The position numbers and the translations under genes are program-made. This document shows positions 9,123 through 16,091 of a stretch of 64,000 nt of DNA, one piece after another; the stretch's first letter is position 1; each line of letters opens with the position of its first letter. The stretch is from positions 248,001 through 312,000 of the forward strand of contig NZ_JAFMOX010000066.1 of NCBI RefSeq assembly GCF_019049655.1, written 5' to 3'. The stretch is from Rahnella rivi (lineage in GTDB: Bacteria > Pseudomonadota > Gammaproteobacteria > Enterobacterales > Enterobacteriaceae). The notes under the pieces were generated by a model, which searched no databases, was not told the DNA's origin, and saw only the letters and a list, made by a program, of their open reading frames with translations.

Positions 9123-9569
9123 GTGTTTGATGTTATTTTGCTGGCCGTAGATGGCTCTAAACAATCCGCCGTTGTCGTCGATCTTGCCCGTCAGCTGGCA
9201 AGCAGCCATCAGGCAACGGTATTTGTCACCTGCTGTATCGATGAATCCTATGCACTTGAAGATAATGGCGATGTTCCCGGTGAAATCATCGATTATCCTC
9301 CCGCAGAAGAAGAACAAAATACTGCACGCGCTGTGGTGGGTAATGCGCTGAAAACGCTGGAGCTGGCAGGGGTCAAGGCTAAAGGGAATCTGATTGTCGG
9401 TGACGCAGGGGAAGCGCTGGTCTGCGAAGCCAAAAGGATTCATGCATCGGTGATCGTCATCGGTCACCGTCAGCTCTCGGCATTCGGTCGTATGATGAAA
9501 GGCTCCGTCAGCGCTGACGTCATCGCCCATGCGCCCTGCCCTGTTTTGGTCGAAGTTCGCGGAAATTAA
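9123..9569 (+). CDS. Universal stress protein (UspA family)
   Basis: Small cytoplasmic Rossmann-like protein of the Usp family, about 148 residues. The N-terminus has the family strand FDVILLAVDGSKQS. The C-terminal half holds the nucleotide-binding-type pattern VIGHRQLSAFGRMMKGSVSADVIAHAPCPVLV, which suggests ATP binding. The GTG at 9123 is preferred to the GTG at 9117 because AGGAG (9113-9117) is then 5 bases upstream, whereas it would overlap the earlier start. It follows the IclR gene by 14 bp and is probably co-transcribed. The specific role is unknown. Confidence 0.85.
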   Translation: MFDVILLAVDGSKQSAVVVDLARQLASSHQATVFVTCCIDESYALEDNGDVPGEIIDYPPAEEEQNTARAVVGNALKTLELAGVKAKGNLIVGDAGEALVCEAKRIHASVIVIGHRQLSAFGRMMKGSVSADVIAHAPCPVLVEVRGN

Positions 9570-9588
9570 TCCCCGGCGATAAAATGCA

Positions 9589-9611
9589 AAAAGCGCCGCT
9601 CTGGCGCTTTT
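9589..9611 (+). terminator. Rho-independent terminator after usp gene
   Basis: AAAAGCGCC, loop GCTCT, then GGCGCTTTT followed by further T residues. The A-run before the stem may let it also serve the minus-strand gene at 9634. Confidence 0.9.
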
Positions 9612-9633
9612 TTATCTCTGAGCAATCCGCCTG

Positions 9634-9891
9634 TTAACTATTCATCAGGCCCATGGACATCGCCCAGTCATTAATGTTGTTGCGATAGAAAAACATGATA
9701 TCGCTGTCCAGAGGATTCTGTTTTGACGGTGTCACCATGCCGAGGCAAGGGTATTCCTGCGGGCGGGAGTCAAAAAGAAAGTCTTCCATCTCTTCTTCGG
9801 TCAGAAGGGTATCACCGTAGATATTATCCTGGCGGAAATAGGCTTCAAGCATCCAGGAACGGTATTCAAAATCATTTTTAATCAAGTGCAT
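9634..9891 (-). CDS. Small conserved-looking protein, paralogue of 11548-11808
   Basis: An 85-residue soluble protein I do not recognise. It is clearly related to the 86-residue product of the gene at 11548-11808. Both share the pattern I-x-N-x-x-EYR-x-W near the N-terminus, DF(I/L)FD(A/S)RP-x-x-YPC near residues 50-60, and WA-x-x-MG at the end. The single conserved Cys in YPC and the acidic stretch before it may be functional. The ATG has no visible Shine-Dalgarno; the bases upstream are pyrimidine-rich on the coding strand. Conservation between the two paralogues supports it being a real gene. Confidence 0.75.
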   Translation of the reverse strand: MHLIKNDFEYRSWMLEAYFRQDNIYGDTLLTEEEMEDFLFDSRPQEYPCLGMVTPSKQNPLDSDIMFFYRNNINDWAMSMGLMNS

Positions 9892-10299
9892 AAGAGGAGC
9901 TCACAGTAAAATAAGTCTGACGCACCTGATGAAAAGCTTCCTTAAAATACTGAATATGAGATCAGGCACGCGTTGCGTTCGGGCCATCCATTGCTGATTT
10001 CACATAACAGAAAATTAACATATTAATTGCAGTTAGCAAGCTGCAATCCGTCCTAAATGCCTGTTTACGGGCTTCATTGATTAATTATTTTAAAATGGAC
10101 GTCATTTCCATAAATCTTATTAATGTGTTTTTGTATTCACATATTTTTAATCAATTAATTACCAAAGTAACAATCGGTTTTTGACGTGATAAAACGTAAA
10201 AGGAACAGAACTGACGTTAGGGATGCATTTGCATCACCACCGCCAACCCTGTTCCCAAAATTTGTTTAATTCTGTGTGGTCTGATATGCCGCTCTTGCT
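9892..10299. other. AT-rich spacer, no gene seen
   Basis: About 400 bp of AT-rich DNA between two minus-strand genes. It holds the promoter region for the gene ending at 9634 and the 3' region of the DUF2502 gene. I found no ORF with a ribosome site, no clear terminator and no tRNA-like fold. Confidence 0.6.
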
Positions 10300-10665
10300 T
10301 TACCAGCGACCAGGAGGTGGCCCTTCACGCCAGTGTCCCGGTGGCCCATCGCGCCAGTGCCCAGGAGGGCCGTCACGCCAGTAACCGGGTGGCGGACCTT
10401 CATGCCAGTGTTCATGGTGCCAGTAGCGAGGCGGCGGTGGCGGAGCGGGTTCGTAATACACCCAGTGTCCACGCCCCTCATCACGATAATGTTCATCCCA
10501 CCAGCCTGGCGGACGCCAGTCTCCGCCATCCCAATAATATCCGCGCGGGTCGCGGTCACCGATATGCAGTGACAGCCCCGGCATGTTCACCCCCAGCTCG
10601 ACGTTTGCATGCGCGAGAGCCGGCAAAGTCAGCAAAACGGCGAGAACAAGAATCAGTTTTTTCAT
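10300..10665 (-). CDS. DUF2502-type secreted protein with Pro/His/Trp-rich repeat tail
   Basis: A 121-residue probable periplasmic or secreted protein. The first about 20 residues are a Sec signal peptide (MKKLILVLAVLLTLPALAHA). The segment LSLHIGDRDPRGYYWDGGDWR matches the DUF2502 pattern of E. coli YpeC. The tail contains a five-proline run (about residue 70) and then four near-repeats of GPP(P)G(Y/H/R)WR(D/E). The ATG at 10665 has GAGG 6 bases upstream. The proline run would be expected to need EF-P or its paralogue during translation. Function is unknown; a metal-binding or cell-envelope role is only a guess from the His/Asp content. Confidence 0.8.
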   Translation of the reverse strand: MKKLILVLAVLLTLPALAHANVELGVNMPGLSLHIGDRDPRGYYWDGGDWRPPGWWDEHYRDEGRGHWVYYEPAPPPPPRYWHHEHWHEGPPPGYWRDGPPGHWRDGPPGHWREGPPPGRW

Positions 10666-10866
10666 TATAAACCTCACGACCTGCTCATCAGGTGGTGACA
10701 AATTACCTCCCGCTATCTTCCTGTTCTATAGGAATTTATCCCAAAAAAAATGTCCTTTCGCTATCCTTACATTTGCGTCAAAAAGGGCTGAGGGAGATGA
10801 CTGCGCAACGCTATGTCAGTAAAGGAGATTCGGTGAAAAAAACGTGAACGCCCATAAATGTCAGAC

Positions 10867-10898
10867 ACAAAAAAACCGCCGAAGCGGTTTCTTTTTTT
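10867..10898 (-). terminator. Terminator for the 43-residue ORF
   Basis: On the minus strand AAACCGC, a four-base loop and GCGGTTT are followed by a T-run. It lies just downstream of the small acidic ORF at 10919-11050, which supports that ORF being transcribed. Confidence 0.85.
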
Positions 10899-10918
10899 AC
10901 TGTACTTCGGGGCAAAAA

Positions 10919-11050
10919 TTAGATTTTGCAGCCTTCACAGTCACTTTCATCCTGAACAGCCTCAGGCACTGCTGCTGCTTTCTCAGCCGCTTTTTCTTCC
11001 GCGGACACCAGTGCAGCATCAATGTCAAAATCAAAAATATCGTCGCTCAT
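10919..11050 (-). CDS. 43-residue acidic peptide ending in a CEGC motif
   Basis: A tiny ORF whose product starts MSDDIFDFDIDAALVSAEEK. A helical Ala/Glu-rich middle follows, and it ends ESDCEGCKI. The ATG at 11050 has AAGG at 8 bases; an upstream ATG at 11056 would be too close to it. A rho-independent terminator follows directly, so the transcription unit is complete. The product is very acidic, with a C-x-x-C pair at the extreme C-terminus that could be redox-active or bind a metal. I do not recognise the family. Confidence 0.65.
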   Translation of the reverse strand: MSDDIFDFDIDAALVSAEEKAAEKAAAVPEAVQDESDCEGCKI

Positions 11051-11263
11051 GTTCATCACCTTAAATGTTCAAATCACCCTCATTATAAACGACACTGGCA
11101 CACATCTGACGCCTTTTTTGTGCCCTGATGACGCTTTTATTGCCCCCGCACTGAGCACAAAAAATCACCGGAGTTTGCAAAAGTGGTTCACGGAAACCAT
11201 AGTTATAGTGATTATTCTGGTGTCCCGAAGACACTATTTGCGAACCCTTACGAGGAGAACCTG

Positions 11264-11476
11264 ATGACAACGTCAAACATCAAAGCCTGGGCCAACACCC
11301 GTGAAACCTCTCACGAAATCGCCGAAGCTATTTTTGAGCTTGCCAAGAATGATGAAACGCTGGCGCAGAAAATTTGGGAAGAAGGGAACGATGAGGTGTT
11401 ACCGATCGCCTTCGCCAAAACGAAGGAAGACCATCTGTTCTGGGGTGAAGAAAAGATCGACAGGAAAAATGTCTGA
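11264..11476 (+). CDS. yccJ: YccJ family protein
   Basis: A 70-residue soluble protein matching E. coli YccJ, with AWANTRETSHEIAEAIFELA, EKIWEEG-type and VLPIAFAKTKEDHLFWGEE..ERKNV-like segments. The ATG at 11264 has GAGGAG upstream. In E. coli yccJ follows wrbA; no wrbA is next to it here. It is flanked by the two paralogous small genes on the other strand. The molecular function is not known. Confidence 0.88.
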   Translation: MTTSNIKAWANTRETSHEIAEAIFELAKNDETLAQKIWEEGNDEVLPIAFAKTKEDHLFWGEEKIDRKNV

Positions 11477-11504
11477 GGGCTAACGACTGTCGGACTATGA
11501 TTGG

Positions 11505-11525
11505 GCCCTGAGCCATGCTCAGGGC
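11505..11525. other. Perfect hairpin between convergent genes
   Basis: GCCCTGAGC, loop CAT, GCTCAGGGC: a perfect 9-bp stem without a T-run on either side. It lies between the convergent ends of yccJ and the gene at 11548, so it may act as a weak terminator or mRNA-protecting hairpin. Confidence 0.6.
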
Positions 11526-11547
11526 TGGCAGGAAATTTAGGTCGGAG

Positions 11548-11808
11548 TTAGCTGTCGAATCCAAAACCCATCTGATGCGCCCACTCAAAAATCTGCTCTT
11601 TGTAGACAAACCGCGGTTCGCACACGCCCGGCTCTCCCGGTGTCTGGATCATCACCGCGACACAAGGGTATGACAGCGGTCTGGCATCAAAAATAAAATC
11701 ATCGACTTCCTGATCGGCAAACTCAGAGGTTTCACTTACCGCGCTCGCCTGGAAAATTTCATCCATTATCCACTTACGGTATTCCACTTCGTTGTTGATA
11801 AACTTCAT
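11548..11808 (-). CDS. Small conserved-looking protein, paralogue of 9634-9891
   Basis: An 86-residue protein of unknown function, related to the 9634-9891 product through the EYRKW, DDFIFDARPLSYPC and FEWAHQMG segments. The ATG at 11808 is preferred to the one at 11811, because GAGG is then 6 bases upstream. It lies 32 bp downstream of another small minus-strand gene (11841-12116) and is probably in the same transcript. No signal peptide or membrane segment is seen. Confidence 0.75.
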   Translation of the reverse strand: MKFINNEVEYRKWIMDEIFQASAVSETSEFADQEVDDFIFDARPLSYPCVAVMIQTPGEPGVCEPRFVYKEQIFEWAHQMGFGFDS

Positions 11809-11840
11809 CATTCACCTCAGCTTTTGCTCTCTCTGTATTC

Positions 11841-12116
11841 TCAACCGTGAAGCTCGTCGCCACCACAGCACGGACAGACTTCTGCACGGGAAACCGACAT
11901 TTCAGCGAATCCGTCGCACTCCCACTCCACGCGTAACGGTTTCCCGCTGTGATCATCAGCCTTGATATAGCGATTATAGTGGAGAGCCTGCCCGGTCATG
12001 GTTTCAGTCAGCAGCAAATGTTCGCCAGCATAAATGCGTGCGACAGCCTGCGCATCCTGTTTTTCACCCGAAACGATTTTGTGAAGATGATGAATAGTCA
12101 GTTTAATTCGTTCCAC
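11841..12116 (-). CDS. Hypothetical protein with C-terminal CPCCGG zinc-knuckle-like motif
   Basis: A 91-residue soluble protein that I do not recognise. The body (MERIKLTIHHLHKIVSGEKQ, then ARIYAGEHLLLTETMTG) looks like a mixed alpha/beta fold. The last 12 residues contain CPCCGGDELHG, three cysteines and a histidine that could bind zinc. It is the first gene of a likely two-gene unit with 11548-11808. There is no family assignment and no evidence of function. Confidence 0.65.
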   Translation of the reverse strand: MERIKLTIHHLHKIVSGEKQDAQAVARIYAGEHLLLTETMTGQALHYNRYIKADDHSGKPLRVEWECDGFAEMSVSRAEVCPCCGGDELHG

Positions 12117-12256
12117 GGCAGCTCCGGTAACGGCTCAACATACAGTGTGTTTCGTCCTGTGCATCGACGATTCATTCAAAAAATGTATATCCAGCCGCTA
12201 TTTTATCAGAGCTGACGGGGTGACGTCATGGGCGGAAGCCATGTGAATGGGGGCAA

Positions 12257-12763
12257 TTAGTGCGCTAGCTGAACGCTGTTCAGTGTTGAGGGCTGCTGAT
12301 GCTCGAGGCGCGCCAGATCATATACATCGTAAAAATCGACAAAACCTTTGTTTTTCACGATCGACTCAATGCGGTTTTTAACTCCGGCGCTCACGCTCTC
12401 AGCGCTGAGGATTTGCCGTACTGCATCTTCAGATAATTCGCGGCTGAAATACCACTCCCCGTTGTAGCAGACACGCAAATCCAGCACACCGATATCTTCA
12501 TAGCGGTAGACCGGTTTGATTTCCAGCAGCAACATAGCGGACATGAAAACCAGAAAAGCTGTGAATCCGATAAACCAGCCGATACCCATATAAGGTGAAA
12601 CATACATCACAATACCGACGGCAATATACCCCACCAGCATCGCGAGACACAGCCAGGGATGCTTCACAAAAAACTCAACGTTGACGCGCGCCCTGCCGTC
12701 ACGACCTTCCTGACGGTTGATACGGTCAATTTCACTATTTAATACATTTTTGATCACGTCCAT
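12257..12763 (-). CDS. ylaC: YlaC family inner-membrane protein
   Basis: A 168-residue protein matching E. coli YlaC. An N-terminal soluble stretch is followed by two membrane helices (about residues 36-56 and 60-80). Then comes the conserved segment YRYEDIGVLDLRVCYNGEWYFSREL and a C-terminal FYDVYDLARLE. Function is unknown in the family. The ATG at 12763 follows GAGG-type bases. It is divergent from the GyrI-like gene. Confidence 0.88.
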   Translation of the reverse strand: MDVIKNVLNSEIDRINRQEGRDGRARVNVEFFVKHPWLCLAMLVGYIAVGIVMYVSPYMGIGWFIGFTAFLVFMSAMLLLEIKPVYRYEDIGVLDLRVCYNGEWYFSRELSEDAVRQILSAESVSAGVKNRIESIVKNKGFVDFYDVYDLARLEHQQPSTLNSVQLAH

Positions 12764-12823
12764 TTCATAACCTCGTTGCAGTCACGACTATAATGCAATC
12801 TGATAATGTTATTTTATCATGAC

Positions 12824-12878
12824 AACTGTTATAGCGCGTAGAGCAGTTACCGGCCTCAAAACGGGAAACTGTTATAGC
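12824..12878. repeat. Direct repeat AACTGTTATAGC x2 upstream of gyrI-like gene
   Basis: The 12-base sequence AACTGTTATAGC occurs at 12824-12835 and again at 12867-12878, 43 bp apart, in the ylaC/gyrI divergent spacer. It could be a pair of regulator sites or a duplicated promoter element. No canonical LexA box is visible here. Confidence 0.5.
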
Positions 12879-12947
12879 TGGCATTTGCGTCACTGATATT
12901 TTCATCATGGAATTCTCTCTGTTCATGTCAGATAAAAGGAGAACATC

Positions 12948-13424
12948 GTGGCACTATTAATCGTAGAAAGACCGGCTAAAAAACTGGTGAGTTACCGGGT
13001 AGTCGGGCCATACAAGGAGTCAATCCACAGCGGTTTCCAGCAGCTGACGAAATGGGTCGCACGACACCATCAGCCACACACTGAATGGCTGACATGGTTT
13101 CACGATAACCCCGATACCACGCCAGCCGAGGCATTGCGGGCGGATCCTTCCGTGTGTGTGGCTGATAATTTCATACTGGATGACGCTGACGGGCTGGCAC
13201 TGCAAACCTTGCCCGGTGGCACCTATGCGGCCTATCACACCACCATCACGGACGGTAATTTTGAACACGCCTGGCGGGAATTTTATAGTCAGTTGTTGGC
13301 CAGCAATCATTACCGGCCGGATGGCAAAGCCTGTTTTGAACATTACCTGAGTGATGGCACTAAAACCGGCATCTGGGAAGTGGTGTTTTATCAGTCGGTC
13401 GAGAAGATCCCGGCCATTCGCTGA
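12948..13424 (+). CDS. sbmC: GyrI-like protein (SbmC, DNA gyrase inhibitor family)
   Basis: Cytoplasmic 158-residue protein of the GyrI/SbmC family; E. coli SbmC protects DNA gyrase from peptide toxins and quinolones. The match covers RVVGPYKESIHSGFQQLTKWV, the DNPDTTPAEALRADPSVCV block, PGGTYAAYHT and the terminal CFEHYLSDG motif that shapes the ligand cleft. It starts with GTG at 12948, preceded by AAGGAG at a good distance. Divergent from ylaC and convergent with deoR (5-bp gap). The exact ligand is not predictable, since the family also includes effector-binding stand-alone domains. Confidence 0.85.
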   Translation: MALLIVERPAKKLVSYRVVGPYKESIHSGFQQLTKWVARHHQPHTEWLTWFHDNPDTTPAEALRADPSVCVADNFILDDADGLALQTLPGGTYAAYHTTITDGNFEHAWREFYSQLLASNHYRPDGKACFEHYLSDGTKTGIWEVVFYQSVEKIPAIR

Positions 13425-13429
13425 AAGGT

Positions 13430-14194
13430 TCAGACATTGAGTGTGATGTCTGCCTGCTGGCAAAAATCAAGGTAAGCCTGCGGCGGTCTGGCATCGCTGA
13501 CCAGCGTATTGAAACGGGCTAAAGGTGCGATCGCCGCCGGTCGCACCTGATCAAACTTACTGCTGTCGGCGACTAAAATACTCTGCGCAGACCGCTCCAT
13601 CGCCTGATGTTTCATCAGCAGTTCATCAAAATTAAAACAGGTCACCCCGTGTTCGATGCTCACACCGGCGGCTGAGATAAACGCCTTCGTTGGCCGGATA
13701 AAATCGAGCTCACTGCTGCGACCAATTGGCGTAAAAATACTGTTGCTGGATTTAAACGCGCCTCCGCATAAAATCACATCGCAGTGAGGTTTTTCCTGCA
13801 GCGCCAGAAAAGTATTCAGCGAATAACAGATCGCGGTAAATACCCTCGCCTCGGAGATACTCTCGATGACATACGGCATGGTCGTTCCGCAGTCGAAAAA
13901 TACCGTGTCATTATCAAGTATCAAACTGGCTGCGTTTTCGGCCAGGCGACGCTTTTCCGCCACCTGGCGCATTTTCTGTTCACTGATAAAATAATGCGTC
14001 GCCGGGTTATTTTTCGGATCCATCACGATATAACCGCCGAGCAGGATAACCGGCGCAGGGTCGCTGCTCAAATCACGCCGGATAGTCATTTCGGAAACAT
14101 TGAGCAGTAAAGACGCTTCTTTCAGGTGAATTTTGTCGGTCTTTTTTAGTGCCAGCAACAGACGCTGGATCCTGTCTTCACGCTTATTTTCCAT
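13430..14194 (-). CDS. deoR: Deoxyribose operon repressor
   Basis: Transcriptional repressor that in E. coli controls deoxynucleoside catabolism and answers to deoxyribose-5-phosphate. The 254-residue product has the DeoR helix-turn-helix at residues about 5-57 (REDRIQRLLLALKKTDKIHLKEA, NVSEMTIRRDLSSD). The sugar-phosphate sensor domain follows (VILLGGYIV, FFDCGTTMPYVIE, CYSLNTFLALQEKPHC, CGGAFKSSNSIF). Similarity to E. coli DeoR runs the full length. No deo catabolic genes are in the window, so it acts in trans, as in E. coli. Confidence 0.92.
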   Translation of the reverse strand: MENKREDRIQRLLLALKKTDKIHLKEASLLLNVSEMTIRRDLSSDPAPVILLGGYIVMDPKNNPATHYFISEQKMRQVAEKRRLAENAASLILDNDTVFFDCGTTMPYVIESISEARVFTAICYSLNTFLALQEKPHCDVILCGGAFKSSNSIFTPIGRSSELDFIRPTKAFISAAGVSIEHGVTCFNFDELLMKHQAMERSAQSILVADSSKFDQVRPAAIAPLARFNTLVSDARPPQAYLDFCQQADITLNV

Positions 14195-14461
14195 GATGTT
14201 ATCTCAGCTTTCCGGTTCGCAGCCCGCCACTATACCTTCGCAGCCATCTGGCCGCAAACCGGTGCGTTGTGTGAATCAAAGGGATAATAATGAACAATAA
14301 ATTACCCATGCAGACTTTGAGGTTTTTTCCATTTCTTCAAATGGTTGAACGCGCCCTACACCTTGTCGCGGCTGAAATCCACTGATAATTTATTTATCGT
14401 TAAGTAACTGCCGCCTTTTTGTGCTAGACTACTGGCCGCTCTAAGTAAAACCGGAGGTTTT

Positions 14462-14728
14462 ATGAGTTCTACCGTTGTAAACGCTCAAGACGAGTGTCCG
14501 TTGTGTCAAAACACGAATAAGACGTCGGTGAATATGTCGGCGAAAATTGTTACTGTGACCTGCACATCATGTGGCCGTTACAGTATCTTCCGCAAAACCA
14601 TGGAAGAGATTTCGATAGACCGGAAGAAACGCGTCGCGCTTCAGGCGTTTTTCACCAGCCAACCGAACTACCACCTGCCTTTATCTATCCGGGCACTGAG
14701 TAATACAGAAGCACCGGGTGAATTTTAG
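14462..14728 (+). CDS. Small zinc-ribbon protein, unknown function
   Basis: An 88-residue protein with two Cys pairs, CPLC near residue 13 and CTSC near residue 37, spaced like a zinc ribbon, then a basic helix (RKTMEEISIDRKKRVALQAF). GGAGG lies 7 bases before the ATG and a short hairpin terminator follows, so it is a complete single-gene unit. I do not recognise the family; a nucleic-acid-binding role is only suggested by the ribbon and basic residues. Confidence 0.7.
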   Translation: MSSTVVNAQDECPLCQNTNKTSVNMSAKIVTVTCTSCGRYSIFRKTMEEISIDRKKRVALQAFFTSQPNYHLPLSIRALSNTEAPGEF

Positions 14729-14734
14729 CCCTAA

Positions 14735-14757
14735 AAAACGCCCTTCGGGGCTGTTTT
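14735..14757 (+). terminator. Terminator after zinc-ribbon gene
   Basis: AAAACGCCC, TTCG tetraloop, GGGCTGTTTT: a short stem with one bulge and a T-run, 7 bases after the stop codon. Confidence 0.75.
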
Positions 14758-14870
14758 AATCTGCATTTCCTACATCTCACACTAACGATCAGCGCAAACC
14801 TCACCGGATACTCACGGAGGGAATGATTTCGTCTCAGGGCTGATAAGATGTCGTGTTGCTGTAAAAACAT

Positions 14871-14896
14871 AAAGGCCACTCTAAGAAGTGGCCTTT
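14871..14896. terminator. Hairpin with A/T-rich flanks, no obvious gene
   Basis: AAAGGCCACT and AGTGGCCTTT form a perfect 10-bp stem around a six-base loop. It is followed by TATTATATTT on the plus strand. No coding gene ends here, so it may end a short untranslated transcript or be a second terminator for the tRNA unit. Confidence 0.55.
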
Positions 14897-14961
14897 ATTA
14901 TATTTAAACATATCGTTATCACACGCGTGTTTCTCACGATGCCTGACTGAATTTCAGACAT

Positions 14962-14984
14962 AAAAAAACCACCCGAAGGTGGCT
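14962..14984 (-). terminator. Terminator of the tRNA Gly-Cys-Leu unit
   Basis: On the minus strand CCACC, TTCG tetraloop and GGTGG are followed by seven T residues, about 50 bases after the 3' end of tRNA-Leu. Confidence 0.85.
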
Positions 14985-15033
14985 ATAACGACATTACTAC
15001 TTTATTGCTTTTGATTATTCAGCTAATTTTCCA

Positions 15034-15119
15034 TGGTACCCGGGACGAGACTTGAACTCGTACAGCCTAAGGCCGAGGGATTTTAAATCCCTTGTGTCTA
15101 CCGATTCCACCACCCGGGC
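15034..15119 (-). tRNA. leuZ: tRNA-Leu (TAA)
   Basis: An 86-base class II tRNA with encoded CCA end, GCCCGGG acceptor stem, long variable arm, TTCAAGT T-loop and anticodon loop TTTAAAA giving anticodon TAA. It is nearly the same as E. coli leuZ and lies third in the glyW-cysT-leuZ order. Confidence 0.97.
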
Positions 15120-15130
15120 TCCGGGAAAAT

Positions 15131-15204
15131 TGGAGGCGCGTTCCGGAGTCGAACCGGACTAGGCGGATTTGCAATCCGCTACATAACCGCTTTGTTAACG
15201 CGCC
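15131..15204 (-). tRNA. cysT: tRNA-Cys (GCA)
   Basis: A 74-base tRNA with GGCGCGT acceptor stem, anticodon loop TTGCAAA (anticodon GCA), TTCGACT T-loop and encoded CCA. It lies between tRNA-Gly and tRNA-Leu as in E. coli. Confidence 0.97.
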
Positions 15205-15263
15205 TTAAATCTTACTACTTGTCTTGCACTTAAACCAATCACGAGGATCAGTTTAATAAAATT

Positions 15264-15339
<76 letters not shown>

Positions 15340-15486
15340 TTTAATCAGAACGTACTGATTTTTTTAACTATCTTCCGGCTCATTGCTGTCTGCCTTCCGA
15401 TGCGTTGCATTCTACTGACCTGAGAGAATGAGTCAATAAAATTATCTGCATCCTTCGCTCGTTTGACGTTTTTTACGTCAGTTTGA

Positions 15487-16035
15487 TCAGGGTTCCAGCA
15501 AATCGTGACGTGCAGCGTTCAAATACTGGAACATTGACCAGAATGTCAGCACCGCCGCGATATAAAGTGCGACCACACCGACACCCACAACGATGTTGTC
15601 CGGACGCCATAACAAGGCTACCAGCGATAGCATTTGCGCTGTCGTCTTCACTTTGCCAATCCAGGAAACCGCCACACTGCTTCGCTTTCCAATTTCAGCC
15701 ATCCACTCGCGCAGCGCCGAAATGATAATTTCACGGGCAATCATGGTGGCAGCCGGTAACGTTATCCACCAGGAATGGAAATACTCCGCCACCAGCACCA
15801 GCGCAATCGCCACCATCACCTTATCGGCAACCGGGTCGAGGAACGCACCGAACCGTGTGGTTTGTTTCAGGCGGCGCGCCAGATAGCCGTCAAGCCAGTC
15901 TGTCATGGCAGCAAAAACAAAAATGAGCGCGCAGGCCATCGGTGCCCATGGATATGGCAGATAGAAGGCGAGCACGAAGAAAGGTATCAGCGCAACGCGG
16001 AACAGGGTGAGGCACGTCGGTATATTAAATTGCAT
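15487..16035 (-). CDS. pgsA: CDP-diacylglycerol--glycerol-3-phosphate 3-phosphatidyltransferase
   Basis: Inner-membrane enzyme that makes phosphatidylglycerol phosphate from CDP-diacylglycerol and glycerol-3-phosphate, the committed step to acidic phospholipids. The 182-residue protein has the CDP-alcohol phosphotransferase signature DWLDGYLAR..GAFLDPVADK near residues 46-75, with all catalytic aspartates, and four to five membrane helices. It matches E. coli PgsA (182 residues) from MQFNIPT to the end. It follows uvrC by 56 bp and precedes the tRNA cluster, the conserved uvrY-uvrC-pgsA-tRNA order. Confidence 0.97.
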   Translation of the reverse strand: MQFNIPTCLTLFRVALIPFFVLAFYLPYPWAPMACALIFVFAAMTDWLDGYLARRLKQTTRFGAFLDPVADKVMVAIALVLVAEYFHSWWITLPAATMIAREIIISALREWMAEIGKRSSVAVSWIGKVKTTAQMLSLVALLWRPDNIVVGVGVVALYIAAVLTFWSMFQYLNAARHDLLEP

Positions 16036-16091
16036 AGCGAAGGTAACTGTTTGTCCAGTTTAGATATTATGAGTATGTTGCTACAACGGCT

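Noticed and set aside
10317..10670. Plus-strand ORFs opposite the DUF2502 gene
   Set aside because: They are antisense to a gene with a clear signal peptide and ribosome site; the repeats make long open frames on both strands.
12764..12947. LexA box upstream of the gyrI-like gene
   Set aside because: It was expected from E. coli sbmC, but no CTG-N10-CAG with the required AT-rich core was found.
14685..14879. 64-residue minus-strand ORF opposite the zinc-ribbon gene end
   Set aside because: It runs across two terminator hairpins and has no ribosome site or conserved features.
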